Positions 46,501 through 57,990 of a stretch of 64,000 nucleotides of DNA are shown here, piece after piece. The notes under the pieces were generated by a model. The model was not told the DNA's origin. It made no database searches and saw only the letters and a program-made list of their open reading frames with translations. This DNA comes from Gnetum montanum. Taxonomy: Eukaryota; Streptophyta; Gnetopsida; Gnetales; Gnetaceae. The translations under genes were made by a program, and so were the position numbers. The stretch lies in NCBI GenBank assembly GCA_015680685.1, contig MNCI01012628.1, positions 379,679-443,678 on the forward strand, in the 5' to 3' direction. Every line of letters starts with the position of its first letter. Position 1 is the first letter of the stretch.

Positions 46501-47848
46501 TCCTCAATGACCAAGACCAAGACTGAGTCAACCCATGGTTGCTTGTAAGGTGTCCATTCCAGGTCCCAAATTTGAATCTCCCTCAACGTATAGATGAATA
46601 GCTGAGCTGTCCCTTGAGATTTGTTTCAGAAGCAAGGACTGGCTTCGCAGTAGAGCGGCTCAAACTCAATTAATTATCCAAAAAGCAGAAACGAACGTCA
46701 ATGAAAAAAAATGTATGTTGTGTATTAATTTTTTAATTGTTTTGATTAAGAGGCCAACTATTAATTATTGATGCTAAAAGATATTTCATTTATAATCTTT
46801 AAGAAAGCCTATTGGTAACCTTAAACAATTTTCTATTTATAATGTTGATAGATTTGTTTTATTGGAATCCACTAAACAATTTTCTATTTATAATGTTGAG
46901 AGATTTGTTTTATTGGAATCCACTACTTCTATGTTTATTTCTTTGTATTATAGTGTACAAGGAATGAAATCCTAAAAGGTAAAAGGAGCATGTATGGAAA
47001 ACAATAATTCATGAGAATTCAGAAATACTTTGTACCACAAAATTTATTGCCAAACTTGGAATTAGTTATCTTCTTATCATGCCATGAGAGTGATTTGTCC
47101 AAAATTATTATGGAATACAATGAATATGGTCAAATGGTGACTTGGATAATTTTCAACACAATAAATGAACTAATATTCAATTGAGTTTTTGCAAAATTCT
47201 CTTTGCTTAATTATACATATATATTAAAAATATATAACTAAGCTAGTCCTTACTATTTAAAATTAATCTATCCTAACTTCATGATGTTGATGGAAAAGCA
47301 ACTAACATGTAAACCAAAATTATCACATAATCTCATTTATCTCACCTTAATACTAAAGGGTGGTAAGGTAGGATAGGGTGTAATTTTTGAAAAATTTCAA
47401 AACATTTTATCTAACTCTCCCAACGATCAAAATCATTGTACATGGTGGGAAATGGATGCTCATATGTATTTCTTGGATATTTCTTTGTAAAATACATTCA
47501 AATTCTTCCAAACTTGTATGTATATAAAGGTCTCTTTGAAAGTTACCTATTCAAAGTGGTTGTGAGAGTGAAGAAACTTTGGAATGAATTGCATGTATTT
47601 CTTTATATGCTATGATTGCCGCTTGTTACCTATTAATTCTGGAGAGTAATGTAATAACTATATCTTATGAATCTTTAAACAGTATAAACTCTCGGTTTCA
47701 ACCTACTTTTTATTTTAAGTGTTCCGGTGCCCGTGTCTACAGCGGTGTGGTTGCTTCTCCAAAATTTTGTTATCCTCCGAAAAGTTGTTATAAATAACCA
47801 TAGAATAATCATCAATTTCCAACCTGCTCTTACCAAACCTGAACCTGT
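43564..47848. other. AT-rich region without recognised genes
   Basis: No coding region with a recognisable motif; frame 46174-46362 is a hydrophobic stretch without further support. An imperfect duplication sits at 44780-44940 (repeating TGTAGATCA .. GCCAACCT .. CCACAATGCCTA). At 45040-45420 words such as CCATGAC and CACAACT recur, comparable to the word-repeat zone at 42240-42550. Confidence 0.35.
46823..46924 (+). repeat. 51 bp tandem duplication
   Basis: 46823-46873 and 46874-46924 are nearly identical (AAACAATTTTCTATTTATAA .. TTTATTGGAATCCACT). Confidence 0.93.
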
Positions 47849-47880
47849 TGGGTGCCACTGTAGATTTACAGTGGCACCCA
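47849..47880. repeat. Perfect 14 bp hairpin with 4-base loop
   Basis: TGGGTGCCACTGTA (47849-47862), loop GATT, TACAGTGGCACCCA (47867-47880). It stands out as GC-rich in AT-rich surroundings. It is not part of any element recognised here. Confidence 0.95.
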
Positions 47881-50415
47881 GATTTTAAAACCAAGGACAT
47901 CTGCCCACAACGTTTATAATTACTTACACTGGCTTGTATTAACATAAACAGTTAATGCGTTGCAGTTGCATGCAGCACCTACCTGCATCCCCACGGCACA
48001 CAAGCGACAAGGATACTGTGCAGCTAAAGATATTTAGTTCACCAAACAATAACTAAATAATCAATCTACACTCTTCAAACCAAAACTAATCCATCCTTGA
48101 TCGGATTATTATAGCTTTTCCTAGTAACTTCTCTTGCCACTCTCATCTTACCTTTCAATAATTCATCCACTTGTTTGTTTGTTTACTATGCAGCAAAGAA
48201 ATCCAACCGAAGTGCAGTTGAAACCTGTGTACAATTAAAGTGATCCTTTAAAATAAGGCCATCTTTATTCCAAGACAACCAGAGCCTTTATTCACTAAAG
48301 ACACCCCAGCCTGTTAAATCAACTGCCCATCTTTTCAATTGTCGTTATGAAATTAAAGTTGGAGCTTTATTACATTAAAAGATCTATAAGATTTATTAAA
48401 CTTAAAACTGAAAATTTTTACTATGTTTAAGAAATCATAAAGGATTTGTTTGACAGTTACAAAGCCTTATTTTTTAAGAAAGTTGAAAACATCATTGATG
48501 TAATGCCCCAAGGGTCAATTTGAAAAAAAAAAAAAAAAAAGAACCAATCACGAGATGACAATTAATAATATAATTTATTCAAATGTGAGCTAAAGATGGG
48601 CAAAAGAAAAAAAATATATTCATCTTATATGCTTTGTTTGCACAATCGGCAAATACACTTTTCTCTTAGTAAATTGATCCAACAACCTGTCTCAATAAGG
48701 AGATGATGAAAGCTTATTCTTGTTCTAGCAATGTGATTCCTTAAATAAATAGGAATAGCTGAGAATAGATACTTTTGAGTACTAGATAACAAACCTCCTC
48801 TAAAAGAATATAAATAAAAATGCCATTTCCTTAACGTATTCAACTAAACTTTAGCCAAGACTTTTTCTTTTATAGTTTTCCAAAAGAGCCTTTTGTTTAA
48901 ATGAAGATCCTATTACAATATTTTTGTGATTGAAGCCATAATTTTCCTCTATTAAACAATATTACAATTTTGTAAAAAATAAAGATAAGACTCTATGATT
49001 AAGCATTAATAGGGGGCATAAAAAAAACATATAAGTTTTTTTCTTGCCACATTATAAAGTTGTCTTAAATGAAAAAGAAACACATACAAATCCTCCTACA
49101 CAACCTATATGTATGCTATTCTAGGAGGAGTTGAATTCATCTTCCATTTACAATTCTAACATGGATGCAAGGTACAGTAAAGGTTGTTGATGGTACTTTG
49201 ATATTTGATTAGAATAGCTTATAGGTAGTAAGCTTTTGTATTTAGTTTGATAGTATGTGATGTAAATAATATTCTTTGTTACCTTGTTGATTAGACCACA
49301 ACTATGTTAAAGCCTTCTACTTTACTATTTAGCCAAAGTACAAAGGAGGATTTTGCTGCACTTCCTCACAAGAGATATTTAGTTTTCTCAACTATTGCAT
49401 TCTCTTAAAATACTAACTATAATCTATCTGGTGAATCTTAAAGAGTTGCTTTATAGAAGTTCTTCTTCTTTGAGATAGGTACAAAGAACTACTTTAGAGA
49501 AGCTTTCCTGCTTTGAGATGGACAAGCTATGAGTGTAGGTAATGAAAAGGCACAATGCTTTTACTCCTAAATCTAATAAATCACATTCAAATAATGATAT
49601 TCGCCATAGGATTAAATTATCTAGTTAAATACCTAATGCAACTACTTGGATTCAAACATGAAACTTGAAATTTATACACCAATATTGAAAGTTGTTGACT
49701 ACTATACCAAAGAAAAACATATTTTTATTTTTTCTAAATCAACAAACTTGAAGTTGCAACTTCCTTTTTATTATTCTCAATTACATACCATAGTATTAAT
49801 TCATTAATTCATTCAAAATTGATCAAATTGCCAATCTTAGAAGTTGATATCCAAGTTGAAGTCTAGTATAGAATAGAAGCAGCTTTTTCTACCATTTCGT
49901 AATACTTTATTGACATTACTATTCCATGTAATGGTTTTGTTGCTTATTTTAAGTAAACAACTTGACCTATTGCATATAATGGTTGTGACCTACCAAACTT
50001 GCCAAAAATGATTTTCCTATCATTATGGCATATGCAACAATATATTTTGTCTTATTCTTTGTTTACCACCATTCTTATTTACCCTGTGAAATCACTATGT
50101 AAGTGATAAGTTGGAGGATGAGGAAAACCAAGATTGCATCAAGGGATCAAGTTACATTGAGTGATCAAATGATAGAGGAAGAAAATCTTCCATTGTTCAA
50201 GGCATTTTGCCATTGAATATGTCTTCTTCTCTTGTAATGCTTGGTTGGAATTAAGGCTTGTTGGGAGTTGGAGTCATTGTTGAGGTTTTTGTATGCTTTC
50301 CCTAGGATAATTCTTCTATTATTGGCACATTTCTTTTAACTGAATGATCGAATTTCTACTTTTGTTACTTGTTGTTAGTCTATTAATTTTCGTAATTGAG
50401 GTGTAAGTTAATAAA
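47881..50415. other. AT-rich region; probable copia LTR in the last part
   Basis: No gene recognised. An 18-base A run (48523-48540) could be a retroposon tail, but no source element is seen next to it. A SINE is listed at 49560-49715. The stretch just before the PBS at 50416 should contain a copia LTR; its start was not found. Confidence 0.35.
49560..49715 (-). mobile_element. tRNA-derived SINE fragment
   Basis: On the - strand TTTGGTATAGTAGTCAACAA (A-box region, complement of 49692-49711) is followed by ATGTTTGAATCC (B box, 49648-49659) at SINE/tRNA spacing. The body continues leftward without clear ends. Confidence 0.45.
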
Positions 50416-50435
50416 TTAGTATTAAAGTGAGGTTG
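50416..50435 (+). other. Primer binding site of a copia-type element
   Basis: TTAGTATTAAAGTGAGGTTG resembles the initiator tRNA-Met complement of plant copia elements (TGGTATCAGAGC, commonly continued GAGGTT), with four or five changes. It lies about 60 bp before a copia-like gag, which supports it. Confidence 0.5.
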
Positions 50436-50484
50436 ATTTTTTTTCCATGGCTCTTATCTCATTAAGCATATTAAAATGGTGAGC

Positions 50485-50868
50485 TATTCTATATCTAGGA
50501 AATAGAAAAATTTGATGGTCATAACTATGATATTTAGAAGGTCCAAATGGAAGACCTTTTGGTGGAAAAGAAACAAGATGCCTGCATTGTTGGAATTAAG
50601 CCTTCAAACATGAAGGAAGATGAGTGGACTCATATGGACTAGTTGGCTCTTCATATAATATGAAGTGGTATTACAAATTCTATTTTCATAAATTTGAAAA
50701 ATGACAAGATTACAAAGAGTCTATGGGATGGTGTTAGTAGAATTTATCAATCAAATCCCCATTCAAATAGATCACATCTTAGAAGATAGTTATTCTTCTT
50801 ATGGATATCTAATAATGCAACTATTGCTTCTCATCTCACTACTTTTAAGACCATTGTAAGTTAGTTAT
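50485..50868 (+). pseudogene. Ty1/copia gag N-terminal fragment
   Basis: The + strand reads EKFDGHNYDI, then KVQMEDLLVEKKQDACIVG, MKEDEWTHMD.LALH and NSIFINLKND. After that come SLWDGVSRIYQSNP, LFFLWISNNATIASHLTTFK and a short tail. The order 'F.G.NY..W...M...L......W' to 'LW..L...Y', 'L..L.M....V..H...F' is that of the copia gag (UBN2-type) domain. It stops at 50868, where LTR E begins, so element E inserted into, or recombined with, this copia copy. Stops are present. Confidence 0.7.
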
Positions 50869-51737
50869 TGATGAAGTGTCATAAATAGGTTGCATTGATG
50901 GGTATGTATCAACGTAGCCTTGTTGATGCATGATGACATGTGTTGACATAGATGCATTAACGTTGACATAGGTGCAACCTATATAAATGCATACACCAAC
51001 TAGATTTATGGTACCTTGTCTCAGTAGCATAGTGAACCCCTTGCATTTTGTCTCTCTTAGAGTTAGAATATTTTCCTCTAAGTGCCCACAGTATGAGTGA
51101 AAGAGATTGTACATAACTTTATTTGTGCACCATGTACCTAAATGCATTGGCATGAATGACAATAAAGTCAAGATTTCTAGCATTCATTGTAGCACTTGAA
51201 TTAGCTCAATCTTCCTCACCAACACTTTATTTTTCATGAATTTTATATTCCAAGTCATAGATACTTAAAGTAATTAACCATGAACACATAAGTATGACTG
51301 CTTCAAACATAATGTATAATGCTTGGTAATCCTAGTAGTGGCCATTTGGTACACCCAGTAAATGTCACTTTGTAATCCAACAGTGTTTATATGAGTTTGG
51401 AATGTGTGTGGCAAGCAGGAATGACTACTGATGTTAGGGTAGGTAGCCTATAGAACAGTTAGGTAGCTAAAATAATTAATCTTAAATATTTAGTTTCCCA
51501 TATAAAACTTAAGATAAAAAATATAAAAATATAAAAAATCATATATCTTAACTCACATTTAACCATATGCATATCATACACAAGCGTGAGTTAGGAAGAC
51601 AACGATCATGAAACTCCTCAACTCGTACTTTACGACTATGGGCAAACTTAAGAACTAAGTCCACAAAATTCGATGGGATATTTAGTACATGCTAGTGATT
51701 TGTATGGTTGGGTCCAAGGTATACTCACTGCTCATCA
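50869..51737 (+). mobile_element. 5' LTR of element E (869 bp)
   Basis: It starts TGATGAA and ends CTGCTCATCA. Inside are a U3 with repeated GTTGACATAG(A/G)TGCA words (50935-50980), a TATA box (TATAAAT, 50982-50988), an R segment (AGTTAGAATATTTTCCTCTA, about 51061) homologous to those of LTRs 1, C and D, an AATAAAG signal (about 51162), GCTTGGTAATCCTAGTAGTG and the U5 end. U3 differs from both other U3 types in the window. Confidence 0.82.
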
Positions 51738-51758
51738 CTAGCATTGTTACTGGGGACT
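51738..51758 (+). other. Primer binding site of element E
   Basis: CTAGCATTGTTACTGGGGAC is a worn version of D's TTGGCACTGTTTCCGGGGAC at the same place, directly after the LTR. Confidence 0.65.
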
Positions 51759-51891
51759 TAGTTTAGCTAAGTGTGCTAAGTAGGAAAAAATTGTGAAGTT
51801 ATACAAAGACATTGTACAAGATCATTCAATGACCAACTATTAAAAGATTACAACACCAAAAGGCACACTATTTTTTTTATTAATAAATAAT

Positions 51892-54545
51892 ATGTCTTTC
51901 TCTCATAGGGATGAATCTCCACCACATACAGATGGATCCAATCAACAATGAAAAGCCTTAAAAAAATCCCCAACAACTAAGAGTTTTCTATTTTAACTTA
52001 ATTCCTAGAATTCAGGTTTCACTTTCATCTTGCATCAAGATGAATAAATGCGCTATAGGAACATGGAAGATAACATTGTGTTGCCTCTAGGTCGATCTAT
52101 TCCTACCATGTTAATGAACAATCACATCAAGCTAGACATTGCTGCACTTAACTTGGAATATGAAGTCCTAGGCTACAACTACAAGGACTATCATCTTGTA
52201 AAGCCTAGCATAAGTAGGATCAATATATGAAGGTGTGATATGAGGCCTCTAAAGGCAAGACGGTATTAACACACTTATTCTTGTAGCAACACAAAGAGGG
52301 TGAGGATTTTTTTTGGCCAATCCTAATACATAGATTCTCTTCCTCTCTATGATGAGGAGACCCTAAACAAAAGGTTATAGTCAACTTTAGAGAACCTTGG
52401 TGATGTAAAAACTGGGTCTCATGACCAAGGGACCTCAAAGGATAAGAATCCTAGCCAATCATCTAAGGGCAAGGATAATAGTTAAAAGAATGATAATGAA
52501 AAACATAAAGATCGGGAAAGGGACTGAAGAAGGAAAACTAGCAGGCATCATTCCCCTAGTTCTCCTTCTTCTTCATTCTTATCATCCTTTTCATCTTCAT
52601 CCTCAAACTTTGATAGTGAAAAGAGGAGTCAAGACAAAATGAGGAATAGTTGAGACTGGGATGAAGATGATTAATGTGATAGAAATGATTGCTGATCCCA
52701 CCAAAATTTTTTGGATTAGAACCAAGGACAACCACAAGGGGGAGAGGAGTGTCACAAGGATCAAAGACATAGCAAAATTCATCATAGATGTCATGGTCAT
52801 GAATGGGGTCTTTGTGATCATCATGATCATGATGAGCCTTTATTAGCTACTTGAAATATGCTTAACATTTCAAAGGTAGTTAGAATTCCAACAAGGCATC
52901 AGAAAGATAGTGGAATCAAGAGGTTGGATATGAATAATATCCTCAAGTTTGAAGGAGGATATAACTCAGATTTATAAAATCATCTCCAAGTCTTTCATGA
53001 TGCTTATGCCTTGAAAAACATAGAGAATGAATGACAAAAGATGAAATTATTACCACAAACACTTATTAAGGTAGAAGAAAGTTGGTATCAGTTCTTAGAA
53101 TTGGAATTTATTTGCTGATAGAGTATTATGCTGGAAATCTTCAATGGCAAGTATCAAACATGCTCTAGAGTGTCCAAATTGCAGAGGAAGATCCAAGGAT
53201 GGAAACAAGGAAATCATGAGTCCTTGGATGTAGTGTTGTATAGGTACTACTCTTTATTACACTAATGCCCAAGCCATGGGTACTCCCAATAGGAACATCT
53301 TTTCTATATCATAAATGGGCTCAAAAATGAAATAAGAAAAACCCTTGAGTTTTATGCCTAGGGAATATTTTCTAAGATGTCAACTAATCAAATTCAAAGG
53401 TTGATAGACCAAGTGGCTAAAGAAGAAAGGGAGTTGAAAAAGTGTGAAAGTACAGAGGAGTATAACAGGGATCCATCTATTTGTAAAAGGGAGGTACATT
53501 TCTATGACTTAGATGGGGAGGTGTCACTTGATGAAGTGGTGCAAAGAAAGACCTTGCCAATACAAAAATATGTTGCTAAAATATTAGTGAAGGTAGATAA
53601 AATGTGGAACTCTTTGAATGAAAAGTTTCAAATAGCTCTAAAAATCACAAAGGAATGAAAGGACCAAGGAAGTAGTGGTCAAGAAAGAAGGAAACACAAG
53701 GGCACAGAGCAGGGTTACTATTAGAATAAGGGGAAGACTGTAGGAGTTAAAGAGGTTGTAGGTTTTGAAAAAAATGATGATGACTATGAGATTTACCAAT
53801 ATGAACATCCTAAGGGATGTTGCCTAGTGTTGTAACATCTGCAAAAGTCTAGGGTGTATGCATTGAATCCCAAGTTTGCAAAGAGGTAAGAACTTAGATA
53901 GTTGTCTTATTTGCAAGGCAACAATAGGTAGAAATTTCATCACTCAATGTACTATTCAAGTACAATACCACCTCAACCTTAGGAATAGTACTAATAGTGG
54001 CAACACCCATAGTTGTGGGGGATGCCACCACTCTAGTAGTAGTAACCCTACCAATAGCTAGATCCTTACAGATATTATGTCTAAAAACCCATGTCCTTGT
54101 GTGACTCCTCTTGTCATGTTTCCTTCCATTACCATTACTACCCTCTAGAAAATATAGAGAATCTTCTCAAAGAGGGAGTCCCATTTTTTTTATCATCCTC
54201 CACATCATCCATCAACTCCTACACAACAACCAACTATACCCTTGCCACATTCTCCATCCATTTAGGGTGAAATTCTACCATAGCCATAATAAAGAAGCAT
54301 ACTGAGGGTGGTAAAACTATAGCTAGACACCCATTTGAATGGTTTTGAATTAAAGCCTTGTAAGAGATCATTCCTTAGAATTGAAAACTTCATGAAACTC
54401 TCATAGGTGGGTGTGGTTGTTAACCCTGCCATCTCTACCCATAACAATACCATCAAACACCTTCAAATCAAAATACCTCCTCATCCATAGTGTTATGTTG
54501 ACCCATGTAGTCACTCATTGGATCAATGCTGGTGACCTTCCCAAG
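51892..54545 (+). pseudogene. Gag of element E
   Basis: It starts at ATG 51892 (MSFSHRDESPPH), equal in position to D's 25746. Traceable parts: FTFILHQDE and MEDNIVLPLGRSIPT (52033-52110), a Ser-rich/basic linker (52555-52640), KRLDMNNILKFEGGYNSD (about 52918-52975), the core ESWYQFLELEF .. MLEIFNGKYQTCSRV .. KIQGWKQGNHESLDV (53080-53230), NQIQRLIDQVAKEERELKK (53386-53442), and the knuckle position (53788-53826), where two Cys are replaced by Tyr. The Pro/Ser-rich tail reaches about 54280, followed by the start of the protease approach. It is broken by many stops. It matches B, C and D but is the most diverged. Confidence 0.78.
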
Positions 54546-55100
54546 AAATGATACGATCCTTGGAGTCCTCTCATTTATTTACAAATTACAGGGAATGAAC
54601 CATGCAAGGCTCTGTTGGACTCAAGTTTCAGGGTAAACTTAATCTCACAAGAAATGTATAAGACCTAGGACATACCTCCTATGAATAAGAGAAACATTAG
54701 ACTTAAGTTGAAAGACTATTCCATCACTATTCCTTTGGGGGTAGTGGAGGACATTATGACCACTATCTGTGGATGATATTATCAAGATGATTTTCTTGTA
54801 ATCCATGTTGAAAATTGTAAGGGAGACTTTCATATCATTATGGGAAGGGCATGGTTGAGTATTATAGATGCTAGATTGGGGATACAAGACCTTTCCTTGG
54901 AAATATCTAAGGAAAAAGAATTTGACAAAGTGGAGAAGAAGAGGATTCCATGCATCGCATATAGTGATACAAGGTGCCATTGCATGTAGAAATTATGGAC
55001 AATCAAAGATACATCAGTTCAAGCATGAAATCAGTGTGCTGAAACAATGATTATTTAAAGGTTCCTGTATGCAACAACCACAAAATAAGAAGGTGCCTAG
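54546..55100 (+). pseudogene. Aspartic protease of element E
   Basis: It reads ALLDSSFRVNLISQEMYK at about 54610-54663 (DSG changed to DSS), then YSITIPLGVVEDIMTT and FHIIMGRAWLSIIDA (about 54829-54873). The DSG-to-DSS change removes the catalytic-loop glycine. Stops are also present, for example TAG within TIC..YY at 54775. Otherwise it is collinear with A and D. Confidence 0.75.
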
Positions 55101-56127
55101 TGGCTGATAATAGATCACCAAGCTAAATGCACTATGTGCATGGAACCATCAGAGAGCTTCACTAGCATCTATGTTCAAAACATGGACAAAATGAAGCAAC
55201 TTTATTGCCAACTCTTCCACACACAAAGTAACATGGATTGGAAAGAGTTGGAGATCCTTGATCAATTTAAACAAGAACCCCTTGAATTAAAGACTTTATT
55301 AACAACTATGGAATATGATTTCCTTAGCAATGGAAAGTTGGTAATCATCAATGGCAATCTTGCTCTAGAACAAAAACAAAAGCTATTAAAGGTATTGAAC
55401 AAATGACCAACAACCTTTATTTGGTCATCTCACAAACTTACAAGCATCGATTCGTGGATATGCCAACGTTGCATTTATATAGGCTCCTCCATCAAGCCAA
55501 AGAGGTAGCCACAATGAAGATTGAATCCTAAATTAAAGAAAGTTGTTAAATAGGAGGTTGAACAACTCCTCAAGGCTGGCTTCATCTACCTGATTGCAAA
55601 TAGTAAATGGGTTAGTACACTCATTATTGTACCTAAGAAAGAGGGAAAATGAAGATTTTGTATAGACTTTTAGCTATTGAACATGACAATCTTCAATGAT
55701 CACTTTCCATTGTCATTTATGTCATTTTTGATTAAGTACTGGATACCATAGCAGGGCATTGCTATTATAGCTTTTTAGATGGTTATAGTGACTATAACAA
55801 AATTTATATTGCATTGAAGGACTAGGTTAAAACTACATTCATAAATCCCTAGGGAACTTTTGCATACAAAAAGATCTCATTTGACCTATGAAATGATCTC
55901 GATACATTCTAATGCTTGGTGCTTAGTATCTTTCAGTAGCAGATTGGAAGTAGGATAGAAGTCTTCATGGATAAGTTCTCTACCTATGATGCTACATTTG
56001 AGTAAGTTTTGGACTATCTTGAGTAGGTACTTCATGGATAACTTGTCTACCTATGATGTTACATTTGAGTAAGTTTTAGACTATCTTGAGTAGGTATTTC
56101 AAGGATGTGTGGAGACTAAATTCCACA
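55101..56127 (+). pseudogene. Reverse transcriptase of element E, 3' truncated
   Basis: Collinear with D: the connector (LKTLLTTMEYDFLSNGKLVI at 55291), fingers (FCIDF, LNMTIFNDHFPLSF at 55677), palm (YYSFLDGYSDYNKI at about 55762), SFDL.NDLDTF, and the catalytic box VFMDKFSTYD (55961-55990). The box shares D's Lys in place of the second Asp. A 67 bp tandem duplication (55965-56098) repeats this box, and the trace ends with FQGCVETKF at about 56127, where a - strand element starts. RNase H and integrase are absent. Many stops. Confidence 0.78.
55965..56098 (+). repeat. 67 bp tandem duplication over the RT active-site box
   Basis: 55965-56031 and 56032-56098 are nearly identical (TCATGGATAAGTTCTCTACC and onward). 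The first encodes FMDKFS, the second FMDNLS. Confidence 0.92.
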
Positions 56128-57466
56128 TTTGACTAAGGGCATCAACTACAACATTTTTCTTGTTGATTTCAAAATCATAATCTACTAATAATTCTATCTA
56201 GTGCCTTTGACGAGTATTCAAAATAGGTTTCCTTTGCAAATATTCTAGACTTTTATGATCTATTTTTAGTACAGACCTTTTTTTGCAAAGATAATGTCCT
56301 TAAACTTTCAGAGCATGAACAACTGCTAGTAATTCTAAAGCATAGGTTGAGTAATTTACCTCAACTCTTTGTAATTTATGAGATTCATAACATACCACTT
56401 TATCTTCTTATGATACTTCAAATGATAATTCTTCATCCGAAATTCTTAAAATAGGTGCTTTTGTAAGGAGTGTCTTTAATATGAGAAAAGATTCACTGCA
56501 TTTTTCATCAAATTTGAACACATGTTTCCCCTACAAAAGGTTAGTCAATGGGGCTACCAAGGTAAAATAATTTTTAATGAAATGTTGATAAAATCTAGCT
56601 AAACCTAAGAAATTGTGAATTGCTGTAACATCTTTTAATTCAGGCCAATCCTTGATTGCACTAATTTTTGCTAGATCTACTTGCAATCCTTTCTTGGAAA
56701 CTATATGTCCTAAGTATGAAACTTCTTTCTTAAAGAGTTCACATTTACTTAATTTAGCTTTTAATTGATGTTCTTTAAGAATTTCCATTGTAATTTTCAA
56801 ATGTTTGATATGTTCTTCTCTTGGCTTAGAATAAACAAGTATATCATCCATAAATGCTATAACAAATTGCTCAAGATATTCATGAAAAATATTATTCATT
56901 AATGCCATGAATGTTGCAATTTCATTAGTTAATCCAAATGACATGACAACAAATTCATATAATCCATATCTAGTTCTAAAAGTAATTTTCTCAATATCTT
57001 TCTCCTTAATTCTTATTTTGTGATAACCTAATTTTAAATCAATCTTTGAGAAATAACATGCACCCATAAGTTGATTAAATAAATCATTAATTCTAGGTAA
57101 AGGATAAGTATTTTTAATCATCACTTTATTCAATGCTCTATAATCGATGCATAATCTTAGTGTACCATCTTTCTTTTTAACGAATAAAATTGGTGCACCC
57201 CAAGGTGATACGCTAGGTCTAATTTTTCCTTCTTCTAATAATTGGTCTAATTGTACTTTTAATTCTTTGAATTTGAAAGTAGAAAATCTATAAGGAGCTT
57301 TTGATATAGGTTGTGTACTAGGAAAAATATCAATGACATGCTCAATAGTTCTTTTTGAAGGTAGTTCTCTAGTTTCACCAAATACTAAATCTTTATATTC
57401 CTTGAGTTCATTTGGGATCTCAGTACTTGAAGATCTTTGAGGTTGGGTTACTTTGACAACCAACAT
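56128..57466 (-). pseudogene. Reverse transcriptase and RNase H of element F (chromovirus-like gypsy)
   Basis: Read leftward. RT is open for 311 codons (57466-56531): [82 protein letters not shown] and the intact catalytic box [10 protein letters not shown] (around 56843-56870), followed by [14 protein letters not shown] and [15 protein letters not shown]. This wording is that of Tekay/Reina-type chromoviruses and clearly differs from elements A-E. RNase H continues to about 56128 with APILRISDEE, YALELLAVVHALKV and IDHKSLEYL, with stops. Integrase and chromodomain are missing: the 3' part is cut where element E begins. RT alone looks little damaged. Confidence 0.9.
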
Positions 57467-57990
57467 TGTAGCACTTTTTTTGACTAATCTTTTAGCTTAC
57501 TTAATAGTTATTGTATAAATTTTCTTTGTTGTTCCTACCCCCCTTAAAACCCTAACTTTGTCAGTGGTTGGGACTTTTAAAATATGAGTTTCAAAGTGGG
57601 TAGTAACATCAAATTTTATAGGAAAGACATTCCTAAAATTTCATCAACATCACCTAGATCAAATTCAAAAAATTCATCAATGAAAGGCTTGTTTTGCAAG
57701 GTAAAATTAATTTCTCCATATCTGGTATGTTTGCTCACAATTGTTCCATTTGCTAGTTCCATCTTAATAATTTTCTTGGAAGGTAAACTTAATTTTGCAG
57801 AAATAAAGTTATCACTAGCACCACTATCAATCAAAAATTAAATTTTTTTACCTTCACTTGAACCTTAAAAAATCAGTAAAGCAAATTGAAATTTACATAA
57901 ACCTGATTTAGTCGATGCAAATATCTTCATTATGGCTATGGTAGTGGTTGGAATTTTTCCTTTGCTCATGTTTGGGTTGGGTTTTGGATT
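57467..57990 (-). pseudogene. Aspartic protease region of element F
   Basis: The - strand frame 57834-57616 reads MIDSGASDNFIS, then LANGTIVSKHTRY and VDEILGMSFL: the DSG active site and the ILGM.(W/F)L motif of chromovirus proteases. It is preceded by a short linker to gag. A stop (TAA, complement of 57838-57840) precedes the Met. The gap to RT (57600-57467) is a poorly conserved connector. Confidence 0.8.

Noticed and set aside
47849-47880. microRNA precursor or terminator
   Set aside because: A 14 bp stem is too short for a plant miRNA precursor, and factor-independent terminators do not apply in a plant nucleus.
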